Assembly: GCA_000308255.3 (NCBI GenBank)
Contig: HG326664.1
Coordinates: 382,160-446,159, forward strand
DNA: 64,000 bases
Reading direction: 5' to 3'
Source: Anaerococcus pacaensis 9403502
GTDB lineage: Bacteria; Bacillota; Clostridia; Tissierellales; Peptoniphilaceae
The first letter of the stretch is position 1. The number at the start of each line of letters is the position of its first letter. Shown one piece after another: positions 26,202 to 35,045 of this stretch. The notes below the pieces were generated by a model. The model saw only the letters and a list, made by a program, of their open reading frames with translations. It did not search any database and had not been told where the DNA came from. Made by a program: the position numbers and the translations under genes.

Positions 26202-26549
26202 TTAATAGTTAGTTTTTTCTTTAACTTTAGTAGCTTTACCTTGACGACCACGTAGGTAGTTAAGTTGAGCACGACGTACTTTACCACGTCTTGTTACTAC
26301 TAGTTTTTCGATTCTTGGTGAGTTATAAAGGAAGTTTCTTTCAACACCTACACCATAAGAAAGTCTTCTTAGTGTGAATGATTTGTTGATGCCACCTTCT
26401 TTGATTTTGATAACTGTACCTTCAAAGTCTTGTAGTCTAGTTTTTTCACCTTCTCTAATTCTGTATGATACACGTACTGTATCACCTACATTGAAGTCAA
26501 ATTGATCTTCACGTAGATTTTCTTGTTCAATTTTTTTAATTAAATCCAT
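26202..26549 (-). CDS. rplS: 50S ribosomal protein L19
   Basis: 115 residues, normal length. It carries the conserved core [17 protein letters not shown] and the C-terminal [19 protein letters not shown]19 sits at the interface of the ribosomal subunits. AGAGGAG precedes the ATG, and the gene follows trmD by one base. Confidence 0.98.
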   Translation of the reverse strand: MDLIKKIEQENLREDQFDFNVGDTVRVSYRIREGEKTRLQDFEGTVIKIKEGGINKSFTLRRLSYGVGVERNFLYNSPRIEKLVVTRRGKVRRAQLNYLRGRQGKATKVKEKTNY

Positions 26550-26550
26550 C

Positions 26551-27243
26551 TTAATTCTCCTCTCTTAGGAATTTTTCATATAAGTCTGGTCTGACTCTTT
26601 TAGTTTTTTCTATTGCACTTTTTCTATTCCAAGCTGCGATTTTCTTGTGATCTCCACTGGTTAGTTCATGAGGTACAAAATAACCGTTAAATTCGCGTGG
26701 CTTGGTATATTCATCTTGCTGCAATAATATATTGTAATGGGAATCTGTATTCAGTGATTCTTCTTTACCAACTACACCTCCTACGAAACGTGCCATAGAG
26801 TCAATTAGGACCATGGCTGGGATTTCCCCACCTGTTAGGACATAGTCGCCTATAGATATCTCATAGTCTACGTAGTGGTTGGTAATTCTAGCATCTATAC
26901 CTTCATAGTGGCCACAGATTATTATAAGATCTTTAATCTCTGCAAAGTTGATTGCTAATTTCTGATTTAATACGGTTCCAGCTGCAGACATATATGCTAC
27001 TTTGGACCCAGTTTTTTTTACAGACATTAAACAATCGTATAATACTTGGGGTTTTATAAGCATCCCTGCTGCTCCCCCATATACTGTATCATCTACATGG
27101 TTGTGCTTGTCGTTTGAAAAATCACGGATATTAACTAGATTTATCTCTAGTAATCCCTTATCAATTGCCTTACCTATGACCCCATAAGTTTTTAAGAACT
27201 CAAAGCTTTCTGGAAATAGGGTAAGTATAGTTATTTTATTCAT
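26551..27243 (-). CDS. trmD: tRNA (guanine-N1-)-methyltransferase
   Basis: 230 residues with the SPOUT-fold knot signature [17 protein letters not shown] and [11 protein letters not shown], both diagnostic for TrmD. It methylates G37 next to the anticodon of tRNAs reading CNN codons, preventing frameshifts. It overlaps the end of rimM by eight bases. Confidence 0.97.
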   Translation of the reverse strand: MNKITILTLFPESFEFLKTYGVIGKAIDKGLLEINLVNIRDFSNDKHNHVDDTVYGGAAGMLIKPQVLYDCLMSVKKTGSKVAYMSAAGTVLNQKLAINFAEIKDLIIICGHYEGIDARITNHYVDYEISIGDYVLTGGEIPAMVLIDSMARFVGGVVGKEESLNTDSHYNILLQQDEYTKPREFNGYFVPHELTSGDHKKIAAWNRKSAIEKTKRVRPDLYEKFLREEN

Positions 27244-27721
27244 AATCTTTGAAGTCTTTTACTTCAACCAATCCATTTTCTAGATCGATTTTTTCTACAG
27301 TAGCATTCAGTGCCGGAAACCACACTTCATCAGATTCGGTTTCTATTATATATACATCATTTGGATAAGTGCCTGTGACTACATCGCTGATGGTGCCAAC
27401 TTTTTGCCCAGAGTCGTACACATCTAGCCCAATAAGTTCAAAAACATAATACTCACCTTCATGTAAGTCTCCCAGGTCTTCTTCCTCTATGGTTATGTCT
27501 TTGCCGACAAATTTTAACACATCATTGATGTCGTTATATTCAGCAAATTTGATAACCTTTAGGCCTTTTTGGTCAAAGGAAGATTCTACTGTGAGAGTCT
27601 CATCATCGATAAGTAGTTTTGCCCCGTTTTCAAATCTCTTGTCATAGTCTGATAGGCTCTTTATCTTTAGGTTGCCCCTAATTCCATGAGTGTTTACAAT
27701 TTCTGCTACTGTTATTCTCAT
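27236..27721 (-). CDS. rimM: 16S rRNA processing protein RimM
   Basis: 161 residues: N-terminal RimM barrel beginning AEIVNTHGIRGNLKIKSLSD and a C-terminal PRC-barrel beginning EYYVFELIGLDVYD. RimM assists 30S head assembly with S19. Its ATG overlaps the stop of the KH gene. Confidence 0.96.
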   Translation of the reverse strand: MRITVAEIVNTHGIRGNLKIKSLSDYDKRFENGAKLLIDDETLTVESSFDQKGLKVIKFAEYNDINDVLKFVGKDITIEEEDLGDLHEGEYYVFELIGLDVYDSGQKVGTISDVVTGTYPNDVYIIETESDEVWFPALNATVEKIDLENGLVEVKDFKDYE

Positions 27722-27942
27722 ATCTTGATATTAACCTTCACATCTTCTTTGATAGCTGCAGATCTAGCTATGGTTCTGATGGCGTTGATTATATTGCCAC
27801 GAACACCGATTACTCGACCCTTGTCATTATCATCTACAAGTATTGTGATGTTAACCTCGCCATCGTTGCGTTCTTCGAAGATTTCGACAGCTTCTTTATT
27901 TTCTACTAATTCTTTTACTATTATTTCTACTAATTCTTTCAT
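27718..27942 (-). CDS. khpA: KH-domain RNA-binding protein KhpA
   Basis: 74 residues forming a single KH domain with the GxxG-type loop in DNDKGRVIGVRGNIINAIR. KhpA partners with KhpB as an RNA chaperone affecting cell division in other Firmicutes. Its position between rpsP and rimM is the conserved one. Confidence 0.93.
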   Translation of the reverse strand: MKELVEIIVKELVENKEAVEIFEERNDGEVNITILVDDNDKGRVIGVRGNIINAIRTIARSAAIKEDVKVNIKI

Positions 27943-27947
27943 GATAA

Positions 27948-28193
27948 TTAAGCTAATACATCGTGGTCATTGAATAGTTTTTCAACGATAGATGTTGGTT
28001 TTGCGCCAGTTCCAACCCAGTATTTAGCACGGTCTTGGTCAACTTTAAATACTTTTGGTTCACTAACTGGATTATAGTATCCGATTTCTTCGATGAATTT
28101 ACCATCTCTAGGACTTCTTGAGTCTGCTACTACAACTCTGTAAAAAGGTCTTTTCTTTTGACCCATTCTTTTTAATCTAATTTTAACTGCCAT
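27948..28193 (-). CDS. rpsP: 30S ribosomal protein S16
   Basis: 81 residues with the invariant opening [25 protein letters not shown]16 stabilises the 30S body. It lies 36 bases downstream of ffh in the SRP/ribosome operon. Confidence 0.98.
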   Translation of the reverse strand: MAVKIRLKRMGQKKRPFYRVVVADSRSPRDGKFIEEIGYYNPVSEPKVFKVDQDRAKYWVGTGAKPTSIVEKLFNDHDVLA

Positions 28194-28229
28194 ATTATTT
28201 CCTTTCTCTCTAATGCAAATATGTATGAA

Positions 28230-29582
28230 TTAAAATGGTAGCTTTGGCATCCTAAATCCGCCGCGGCCCTTTTTGCCCTTCATATTTTTTTCCATATTTG
28301 TCACTTGTTTCATCATTTTTTTGAGCTCTTTAAACTGTTTTAGTAGTTTATTTAGCTCTCTAACATCTACTCCAGATCCTTTAGATATCCTGTCTTTTCT
28401 TGACTTGCCTATGATTTCAGGTTTTTCTCGCTCTTCTTTAGTCATAGATGAGATTAGGGCTTCAATTTTGGTAAAGCCTGCATCATCGATATCTATATTT
28501 TTGAGCATTTTGTTGTTGACACCTGGTATCATGGCTAGTAGGTCTTCTAGTGGCCCCATACTTTTAATTTGATTGATTTGATCCATAAAATCATCAAGGG
28601 TATAAGTTTGATTGCGCATTTTTGCCTCTAGCTCCTTAGCATTTTCAAGGTCAATTCGCGCTTCTGCCTTTTCGATTAATGATAAGACATCACCCATACC
28701 AAGTATACGGTTGGCCATCCTGTCTGGATAAAATGGTTCAAGGTCTTCTAGCTTTTCACCTACACCGACAAATTTGATTGGCTTACCCACTACCTGTCTG
28801 ATAGATAGGGCTGCACCCCCACGAGCATCACCATCAAGCTTGGTGAGTATTACACCGGTGATGTCTAGGTATTCGTCAAATGTTTGGGCTACATTTACTG
28901 CCTCTTGACCTGTCATCGCATCTACTATTAGTAAGATTTCATCAGGTTTGGTGACTTCCTTAATATTTTTAAGTTCATCCATGAGATCAGTGTCAATTTG
29001 TAAACGACCAGCTGTATCTAAGATGACTGTGTCATAGTTATTTAGTCTTGCATAAGCCTTTGCATTCTCAGCTGTCTTAACTGGATCCTGCTTACCTTCC
29101 TCATAGACATAGACACCAGCCTTATCTCCCACAACCTTTAGTTGCTCGATAGCTGCGGGCCTATAAACGTCAAGGGCTGCAAGCATTGGATTTCTGTTTT
29201 CCTTTTTTAGCTTATTTACAAGTTTACCTGAGTGAGTGGTCTTACCAGAACCTTGGAGCCCTACCATCATTACCATATGAGGGGTCGAGCCTTTTAGATC
29301 TAGTTTGGAGTTTTCCTTACCCATGAGGTTGGTGAGCTCTTCATTTACAATCTTAACTACCATTTGTCCTGGGGTAAGTGATGTCATTACATCTTCGCCT
29401 AGGCTTCGCTCTTTGACTGTCTTTACAAAGTCTTTTACTACCTTGTAGTTTACATCAGCCTCTAGTAGAGATAGCCTAATTTCACGCATAGCGGCATCGA
29501 TGTCTTTTTCTGTTAATTTTCCTTTACCGGTTAGCTTGCCAAGTGTCTCTTGGAGCCTATCGGATAAGCCTTCGAACACCAT
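28230..29582 (-). CDS. ffh: Signal recognition particle protein Ffh
   Basis: 450 residues: N-terminal four-helix domain, GTPase domain with G1 GLQGSGKTT (near residue 108), DTAGRLQ, and TKLDGDARGG, and a methionine-rich M domain at the C-terminus ending KGKKGRGGFRMPKLPF. Ffh with the SRP RNA targets nascent membrane proteins. It follows ylxM by 11 bases with a good GGGAG site. Confidence 0.98.
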   Translation of the reverse strand: MVFEGLSDRLQETLGKLTGKGKLTEKDIDAAMREIRLSLLEADVNYKVVKDFVKTVKERSLGEDVMTSLTPGQMVVKIVNEELTNLMGKENSKLDLKGSTPHMVMMVGLQGSGKTTHSGKLVNKLKKENRNPMLAALDVYRPAAIEQLKVVGDKAGVYVYEEGKQDPVKTAENAKAYARLNNYDTVILDTAGRLQIDTDLMDELKNIKEVTKPDEILLIVDAMTGQEAVNVAQTFDEYLDITGVILTKLDGDARGGAALSIRQVVGKPIKFVGVGEKLEDLEPFYPDRMANRILGMGDVLSLIEKAEARIDLENAKELEAKMRNQTYTLDDFMDQINQIKSMGPLEDLLAMIPGVNNKMLKNIDIDDAGFTKIEALISSMTKEEREKPEIIGKSRKDRISKGSGVDVRELNKLLKQFKELKKMMKQVTNMEKNMKGKKGRGGFRMPKLPF

Positions 29583-29593
29583 GTTTTCACTCC

Positions 29594-29917
29594 CTAAATA
29601 TTTTCTATTAGTTCAGTTATTTCATTGATTGCTTGTTCATAATTTGAACTTTCCATCAGCTCTCTTATACTTATTAGAGCATCTTTGAGTTGTTGACTCT
29701 TTTCTAGCAAAGAAAGCTCATCTTCAAACTCAAATAATTTATCAACGCTGCGGCTCATCATATCTGAGATTGCTTGTTTGCTTTTGTTGTTATTATCAGC
29801 AATCTCTTGTAAGGATAAGTCCTCGTTGTAATAGCAATTTATAACATCCTGTTGCTTTTCATTTAGTAGCGGTCCGTATATGTCGAAGAGTTCTGCCACT
29901 TTAACGATTTTTTCCAT
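29594..29917 (-). CDS. ylxM: YlxM/UPF0122 helix-turn-helix protein
   Basis: 107 residues of the YlxM (p13) family, with a sigma-region-4-like helix-turn-helix (LNEKQQDVINCYYNEDLSLQ onward). It is almost always cotranscribed with ffh in Firmicutes and is thought to modulate SRP. It is the first gene of the operon ending at rplS. Confidence 0.93.
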   Translation of the reverse strand: MEKIVKVAELFDIYGPLLNEKQQDVINCYYNEDLSLQEIADNNNKSKQAISDMMSRSVDKLFEFEDELSLLEKSQQLKDALISIRELMESSNYEQAINEITELIENI

Positions 29918-29942
29918 TCGATCATCCTTTTGATTCTAGGAG

Positions 29943-29963
29943 CTGTCAAGTAAATAACTTGAC
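29943..29963 (-). promoter_or_regulatory. Leader hairpin of the ylxM-ffh operon
   Basis: GTCAAGT and ACTTGAC form a 7-bp stem around a short A/T loop in the 5' leader between the promoter and the ylxM ribosome site. Not followed by a T run, so not a terminator by itself. Role unknown. Confidence 0.45.
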
Positions 29964-29969
29964 CATAGA

Positions 29970-29998
29970 ATTATACAATAGGAATGAGCCTATGTCAA
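29970..29998 (-). promoter_or_regulatory. Promoter of ylxM-ffh-rpsP-khpA-rimM-trmD-rplS
   Basis: On the minus strand TTGACA, a 17-bp spacer and TATAAT: a consensus sigma-A promoter, located 53 bases before the ylxM ATG. Confidence 0.88.
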
Positions 29999-30016
29999 GA
30001 CTTTTTCTTGACATAT

Positions 30017-30053
30017 TAAAAGAACTGATATCAAAGTATTTGACATCAGTTCT
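30017..30053 (-). terminator. Terminator after htrA
   Basis: AGAACTGATGTCAAA pairs with TTTGATATCAGTTCT on the minus strand (one A-C mismatch), followed by TTTTAAT. It lies between htrA and the ylxM promoter. Confidence 0.8.
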
Positions 30054-30059
30054 ATAAGC

Positions 30060-31316
30060 TTATGGGAGGTTAAAAAATTGCTCTAATCCTCTCTTTTTAT
30101 CTGCTTCTCTTTCTACTTTATTTGATGGCTTTGCCTCTTTATATTCATCAACATTTGAGCTATCTATAGTAAAGGTGAAGTCTATAGTCTGTTCTAGACC
30201 ATCTCTTACTAGAGTAATCTTTGCTCTCTCACCTAGCCTATAGCCAAGGAGGATTTTCTTAAGTGATCCCATGTCGGTAACTTGTTTGCCGTCTACAGAT
30301 GTGATGAGGTCACCTTCTTTAAATACATCTTTGTTATCAAAGACACCTTGAACATAGACCCCCTCCATGTCTTCGAAGTCTGCCATATTTACTTGTGGGA
30401 ATTGTTTGAAGAAATCCAGAGATTGGCCTGTGATGCCTAGATACACTGAGTGGTATTCACCAGTTTCTCTGATTTGTTCTATGACTGGTTTTACTAGGTT
30501 TATTGGAATAGCAAAGCCTATACCATCTGAATTACCAGCCTTCGCAGTATTGATTCCGATTTGTTCTCCCTTAGAGTTTAAAAGGGCCCCACCAGAGTTA
30601 CCAGCATTTATCGCAGCATCTGTTTGCATGAGCCCATCCATTTGAGCCCCTGTTTGAAAGCTCACTGTACGATTGAGCCCTGAGATGATACCACTTGTAA
30701 CAGTTGATTGAAGTTCTAGGCCTAGAGGGTTTCCAATAGCAACTACTCTTTCACCAACAGTTATCACATCACTATCACCTAGCTCTATAGCAGGTAGGCC
30801 AGTCCTATTTACTTTTACTATAGCAAGGTCAAGGGTTGCATCATTCCAGATTAGTTCGGCTGGCTCAATTTCTCCGTTATTAAACATAACATTGATTTCT
30901 TTCACATCCCCATCGCTTACTACGTGGGAGTTGGTTAAGATGTAACCATCTGATGAAATGATTGATCCTGAGCCAATACCCTCTGCATATCCACTTACAG
31001 GCCCTAGCCATGTTTCTTGGACTACTTCAGCAGATGTAGTAATCCCTACGACAGATTCTATGGATTTTTTTACTACTGTGGATTCCATAGACGTAGATGG
31101 ATTTGCTAGAGATTTTGTCTTTTCTATTTCACTAGTCTTAAGCCTTGCCTCTAGCGCTTCTATTCGCTTTTCTTGATCAAGATATGCTGTTTCACTTGGA
31201 CTATTTACTGAGATGGTAGTTGTAAGCAAATATACTAATAAGCCACCTATAATTGCCCCTATTAGGGCTGCTAAAAATGGAGACATGCCTCTCCTATTTG
31301 AATTATTATTAGCCAT
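30060..31316 (-). CDS. htrA: HtrA/DegP-like membrane-anchored serine protease
   Basis: 418 residues. A short cytoplasmic N-terminus and one membrane helix (about 13-34) place the protease domain outside the cell. The catalytic triad is His131 (TNSHVV), Asp163 (ATLDLAIV) and Ser241 (GNSGGALL). One PDZ domain follows (about 290-380). It degrades misfolded exported proteins. AAAGGA precedes the ATG; monocistronic, with a terminator after it. Confidence 0.93.
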   Translation of the reverse strand: MANNNSNRRGMSPFLAALIGAIIGGLLVYLLTTTISVNSPSETAYLDQEKRIEALEARLKTSEIEKTKSLANPSTSMESTVVKKSIESVVGITTSAEVVQETWLGPVSGYAEGIGSGSIISSDGYILTNSHVVSDGDVKEINVMFNNGEIEPAELIWNDATLDLAIVKVNRTGLPAIELGDSDVITVGERVVAIGNPLGLELQSTVTSGIISGLNRTVSFQTGAQMDGLMQTDAAINAGNSGGALLNSKGEQIGINTAKAGNSDGIGFAIPINLVKPVIEQIRETGEYHSVYLGITGQSLDFFKQFPQVNMADFEDMEGVYVQGVFDNKDVFKEGDLITSVDGKQVTDMGSLKKILLGYRLGERAKITLVRDGLEQTIDFTFTIDSSNVDEYKEAKPSNKVEREADKKRGLEQFFNLP

Positions 31317-31379
31317 ATATGTTCCTTTCTAAAAGATTTAATATAGATATAATACCCTAATATCTGTTAAATTTTAGTA

Positions 31380-31407
31380 AAGAAAACCCAGCTTATGAAA
31401 AGCCGGG
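31380..31407 (-). terminator. Terminator after arcB
   Basis: CCCGGCTT / AAGCTGGG stem (one G-T pair) followed by TTTTCTTT on the minus strand. Confidence 0.82.
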
Positions 31408-31416
31408 AAAAAATTC

Positions 31417-32421
31417 TTATTTTAAAGTCGCAAACATGATTGCTTTTATAGAATGCATCCTATTTTCTGCTTGGTCAAATACTTTTGATTTGTTAGATAA
31501 AAATACATCGTCAGTTACTTCCATACCATCAAGGTCATATTTTTCACCAAATTTTTCATTCACATCAAAACCTACAGTAGTTTTTAAATCGTGGAATGAT
31601 GGTAGGCAGTGAAGGAAGATAGATTTTTTAGATGTTTTATCCATAATCGCTTGATTTACTTGATATGGATAGAGCTCTTCTATTCTCTTGCCCCACACTT
31701 CTTCTGGCTCACCCATAGATACCCAGATATCAGTGTAAATTATATCTGCACCACTAGCACCTTCATTAATATCTTCTGTGAGCACAATTTTTGACCCATT
31801 AATCTCTGCAAAGCCCTTAGCAAGTTCTACTAGCTCATCAGTTGGCCATAGATCCTTTGGCCCACAAGCTGTATAATTTAAACCTAGTTTTGCACAAGTG
31901 ATAAGTAAAGAATTTGATACATTATTTCTACAATCGCCCATAAATGTAAAGTTTAAACCTTTTAGATAGCCAAAATTTTCTTTGATAGTTAGCATATCAG
32001 CTATCATTTGAGTTGGGTGGAAATCATCGGTAAGGCCATTCCATACAGGTACCCCAGCATTTTCTGCAAGACTTTCTACTAATTCTTGGTCAAAACCACG
32101 ATACTCTATACCATCATAATACCTACCGAGGACCTTAGCCGTATCTTCAATAGACTCTTTGTTGCCCATTTGACTTGAACCAGGATCAAGATAAGTAACA
32201 CCCATCCCTAAATCATAACCTGCAACTTCAAATGAACATCTGGTCCTAGTAGAAGTTTTTTCGAAAAGAAGCACAATGTTTTTTCCTTCTAGGTACTTAT
32301 GAGGAGTCCTAGTTACCTTCAATTTTTTAAACTCTTCTGATAAATCAATCAGATATTTGATCTCATCTTCTGAATAATCATTTAATGTTAGTAAGCTCCT
32401 GCCTTGTAAATTTATTGGCAT
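31417..32421 (-). CDS. arcB: Ornithine carbamoyltransferase
   Basis: 334 residues with the carbamoyl-phosphate motif STRTR at 57-61 and the catalytic HCLP at 271-274, plus FMGDCRNNVSNS. Following arcA by nine bases, it is most likely the catabolic enzyme that splits citrulline to ornithine and carbamoyl phosphate. The carbamate kinase (arcC) and antiporter (arcD) are not in the window. AAGGAGG precedes the ATG. Confidence 0.95.
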   Translation of the reverse strand: MPINLQGRSLLTLNDYSEDEIKYLIDLSEEFKKLKVTRTPHKYLEGKNIVLLFEKTSTRTRCSFEVAGYDLGMGVTYLDPGSSQMGNKESIEDTAKVLGRYYDGIEYRGFDQELVESLAENAGVPVWNGLTDDFHPTQMIADMLTIKENFGYLKGLNFTFMGDCRNNVSNSLLITCAKLGLNYTACGPKDLWPTDELVELAKGFAEINGSKIVLTEDINEGASGADIIYTDIWVSMGEPEEVWGKRIEELYPYQVNQAIMDKTSKKSIFLHCLPSFHDLKTTVGFDVNEKFGEKYDLDGMEVTDDVFLSNKSKVFDQAENRMHSIKAIMFATLK

Positions 32422-32430
32422 AATTCCTCC

Positions 32431-33648
32431 TTATGATTCTCTAACCAGTGGCATCGACATACATCTAGGCCCACCTCTGCCTACAGACAAGTTTGACACG
32501 TCTAGCTCATGAAGTTTAAATCCCGCTTCTTTTAAGGCATTATTAGTCACTCTGTTTCTCTTATAGACCACGATTTCTCCTGGTGCAATAGCAAGAGTAT
32601 TTGACCCATCAGACCATTGCTCACGCTCAGCTGCTATTGGATCACCATTGCCGCAAGCAAATAATCTCACTTTATCTACCTTCAAAACTTCAGCTAGAAA
32701 TATATCGAGCATCTGATCAATTTCTTTTATTTTAATACCTTTATCATTTTTTGTAAACTGATAAATCTTTAGATTTTTCATAATACCCGGGTGATAAGTA
32801 AAGGCATCTTTATCTATCATAGTAAATACAGTGTCTAAGTGCATAAACGCCCTATTATTTGGAATTTCTAACGCATAAATATTTGAAATATCAGTTTTGA
32901 TATCGGATAAAAATAAGTTTTCAGCAAGCTTTTTAATTGCTTCAAACTCGGTTCTTTGGGAAATACCTATTAGAAGTGAATCCATAGTCACATTTAAAAT
33001 ATCCCCACCTTCTATATGGTAGTCATTATCTCGTCCATAGAGATCAACTACATCCTTATAATCAGGGTGATATTTAAAAATGTAATCGCCATAAATCGTC
33101 TCTCTATTTCTAGTCTTCGAATACATAGCATTTATAGAAACGTTCTCACCAATACTAGCAAAAGCATCTCTAGTAAAATATAAATTAGGCATAGGATTTA
33201 GGGCCAGGTAATTAATCCTATTATCCATCAGATGAAGACTATCCTTATCAAATCTATCTATATCTAGGAGCGAAACACCAGCCATAGTCTTTAGGACCAA
33301 TAGCTTATTATCCTTGATACTTTGTAAATATTCTTTAGCAATAAATAAAATTTCCGGATTAGTTTGACCTGATTCTTTTAAAAACTGATCTATAAATTGC
33401 TCTTTGATATCACTATCACTAAGAACATCAGCCATCAGATCTTCAAGATACACCACTTCTGCCCCACACGATGTTAAAATACTCGCAAAATAATCATGCT
33501 CTCTTTGGGCAAGTTCTAAATCTGGGATATCATCAAATAAAAGCTCATCCAAAGTATTGGGTGTAAGATACAAAAGCTCTTCCCCAGGTCTATGGAGTAA
33601 GACCTTTTTTAACGGATTAATTTCACTTTTGACATTAATATCAGTCAT
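32431..33648 (-). CDS. arcA: Arginine deiminase
   Basis: 405 residues. The N-terminal LLHRPGEELLYL and the C-terminal GRGGPRCMSMPL, with the catalytic Cys396, are diagnostic. It converts arginine to citrulline and ammonia, giving ATP and acid resistance via the deiminase pathway. AAAGGAG lies before the ATG, with two overlapping TATAAT-like boxes some 25-35 bases further up. First gene of the arcAB unit. Confidence 0.96.
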   Translation of the reverse strand: MTDINVKSEINPLKKVLLHRPGEELLYLTPNTLDELLFDDIPDLELAQREHDYFASILTSCGAEVVYLEDLMADVLSDSDIKEQFIDQFLKESGQTNPEILFIAKEYLQSIKDNKLLVLKTMAGVSLLDIDRFDKDSLHLMDNRINYLALNPMPNLYFTRDAFASIGENVSINAMYSKTRNRETIYGDYIFKYHPDYKDVVDLYGRDNDYHIEGGDILNVTMDSLLIGISQRTEFEAIKKLAENLFLSDIKTDISNIYALEIPNNRAFMHLDTVFTMIDKDAFTYHPGIMKNLKIYQFTKNDKGIKIKEIDQMLDIFLAEVLKVDKVRLFACGNGDPIAAEREQWSDGSNTLAIAPGEIVVYKRNRVTNNALKEAGFKLHELDVSNLSVGRGGPRCMSMPLVRES

Positions 33649-33807
33649 AATAAGCTCCTTTAATAAAAGTTCAATTATATTATATAATATTTTTGAGAAA
33701 ATTTAAAAGTGAGAGTCAAAATTGAATTGTAAATGGTTAATAGAAAAAAAATTAGTGATATAAAGAAATAGTCCTAGTTACGATAAGTAAAAAATACAAA
33801 TAAAAAA

Positions 33808-33847
33808 ATCGGCCTACGGCCGATAATTTCGCGCCTATTGGGCGCGA
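33808..33847. repeat. Hairpins beside tRNA-Arg(TCT)
   Basis: ATCGGCC-TAC-GGCCGAT (33808-33824) and TCGCGCC-TATTG-GGCGCGA (33829-33847), both perfect 7-bp stems in a GC-rich patch that continues to the tRNA at 33874. The second shares AATTTCGCGC with the hairpin at 7753-7773 in opposite orientation. Confidence 0.6.
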
Positions 33848-33873
33848 GCCCTCTACGCGCCGGGCAGGCGTGT

Positions 33874-33950
<77 letters not shown>

Positions 33951-34202
33951 ATATAATGAAAAATCATGCTTGGCGCATGAAGGTTCTTACTTATATTATA
34001 TTTATTAGTATTTAAAAACAATCTGTTCGGCAGCTTGACAAATGTCTTCTATCAGCCAGACGGGCTAATCATTTGAAACGCTGAGAACTATTGCGCTCAT
34101 TTGCGAAGCTAATTCGCTGAGATCTCTGGGCTCAATAACGCTTCACGTTCTTTCACCTCAGAGATGACAAATGCAAGCATTTGTCACCCATGATGGTGGG
34201 TC
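33951..34202. repeat. Gene-free spacer with hairpins between two tRNAs
   Basis: No ORF of note. It holds CATGC-TTGGC-GCATG (near 33966-33980) and the perfect stem GACAAATG-CAAG-CATTTGTC (about 34168-34187). GACAAATG also occurs once more as GACAAATGTC near 34038. The right half is GC-richer than the surrounding genome, like the other tRNA-flanking patches. Confidence 0.5.
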
Positions 34203-34277
34203 TGGAGCGGATGACGAGATTCGAACTCGCGACCCTCGCCTTGGCAAGGCGATGCTCTACCACTGAGCCACATCCGC
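34203..34277 (-). tRNA. tRNA-Gly (anticodon GCC)
   Basis: 75-nt cloverleaf on the minus strand: acceptor GCGGATG/CATCCGC, D arm GCTC..GAGC, anticodon stem TCGCC/GGCGA with loop TTGCCAA, T loop TTCGAAT, encoded CCA. Confidence 0.95.
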
Positions 34278-34287
34278 ATATATTTAT

Positions 34288-34310
34288 TGGCGTGCCATTG
34301 AGGATTCGAC
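34288..34310 (-). other. Attachment site: duplicated tRNA 3' end
   Basis: On the minus strand, GTCGAATCCT followed by CAATGGCACGCCA reads as a T-loop, half T-stem, acceptor strand and CCA of a tRNA, with no matching 5' part upstream. That is the hallmark of the prophage end opposite the intact tRNA target. The core is about 22 bases. The target tRNA (5' end expected to start GTGCCAT) should lie at the other prophage end. Confidence 0.72.
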
Positions 34311-34318
34311 GTGAGGCT

Positions 34319-34409
34319 TTTCTATACGTTTCTATATGACACTATTTGTTTGATTTTCAACGTTTGGCGGTTGAAGGTGTTTCTATGTGTTTCTATTTAT
34401 TTCTACTTG
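34319..34409. repeat. Integrase arm-type repeats
   Basis: Five copies of a 10-bp unit TTTCTAYDTG: two in tandem at 34319-34338 and three in tandem at 34380-34409. The spacing of exactly 10 bp within each group places them on one DNA face. They adjoin the attachment core, as arm sites bound by the N-terminal domain of tyrosine integrases do. Two CGTAACA repeats (34411, 34423) follow. Confidence 0.65.
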
Positions 34410-34501
34410 CCGTAACAATTTTCGTAACATGTTTTTGAAGCATGAATATATTATAACATGATTTTTTGATAATGCAAATTTTTTTTATTAAAAGATTGAG
34501 C

Positions 34502-34524
34502 AGTGAGGTCTTTATAACCCCACT
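34502..34524 (-). terminator. Terminator-like hairpin after the cargo genes
   Basis: AGTGGGGT / ACCTCACT on the minus strand, eight pairs with one G-T, followed eight bases later by TTTT. Lies just past the last prophage gene. Confidence 0.5.
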
Positions 34525-34529
34525 ATATA

Positions 34530-34748
34530 TCATAAATGAATATCTAACTTCTTATCCACTTGAACTCCATTTGGGTTTTCATCTTGGAAAATTCTAAACA
34601 GCTCAATCATATCTTCTAATTCTGCATAGTGTCTGACAAAGGTTCTAGCATTTCTTCTATATCTGTCAATTTTTGTTTTCTCAGGGTTTCTTTCTTCATA
34701 TGTCCTAGAGGCCCTAATTTGAGCTTCTGTGGATTTATTATCAGTCAT
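34530..34748 (-). CDS. Small phage protein, function unknown
   Basis: 72 residues, highly charged: STEAQIRASRTYEERNPEKT, then a basic RYRRNAR patch and an acidic helix. I recognise this type of protein from the ends of Firmicutes prophages but know no function. No membrane segment. Its ATG overlaps the stop of the 84-residue gene (TAATG), so the two are co-expressed from the promoter at 35046-35073. Confidence 0.72.
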   Translation of the reverse strand: MTDNKSTEAQIRASRTYEERNPEKTKIDRYRRNARTFVRHYAELEDMIELFRIFQDENPNGVQVDKKLDIHL

Positions 34749-35002
34749 TATGCTAGTTTAACCTCAATATCTTTTTCCATTTCTGCAAAGATAGCATTCC
34801 AGTCTTGAACCTCTTGAGCCATCATGACTTCATCAAAATCTTCATACATTGTAGGGTCAACTACCATGCTGTATTCTGCATCATCTGCTTGTGAGTTTAC
34901 ATCTTGGTAGTAAACTCTACCGTCTTCTAGTACAAGAAGAAATTCTTCACCTTGTGCTAAAGCTTCTTTGAATTCGTTTGTGTTGATTGTGTAAGTTGTC
35001 AT
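34748..35002 (-). CDS. Small acidic phage protein, function unknown
   Basis: 84 residues, strongly acidic, no cysteines, no membrane segment. No family recognised. AAGGAG precedes the ATG at good spacing. It is the first gene of a two-gene unit placed after the late operon's terminators with its own promoter, the usual position of lysogenic-conversion or superinfection-exclusion cargo (inference from position only). Confidence 0.7.
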   Translation of the reverse strand: MTTYTINTNEFKEALAQGEEFLLVLEDGRVYYQDVNSQADDAEYSMVVDPTMYEDFDEVMMAQEVQDWNAIFAEMEKDIEVKLA

Positions 35003-35045
35003 TTGTTTTATCTCCTTTTTATTTTGTATTTCTTATCTTAAGTAT

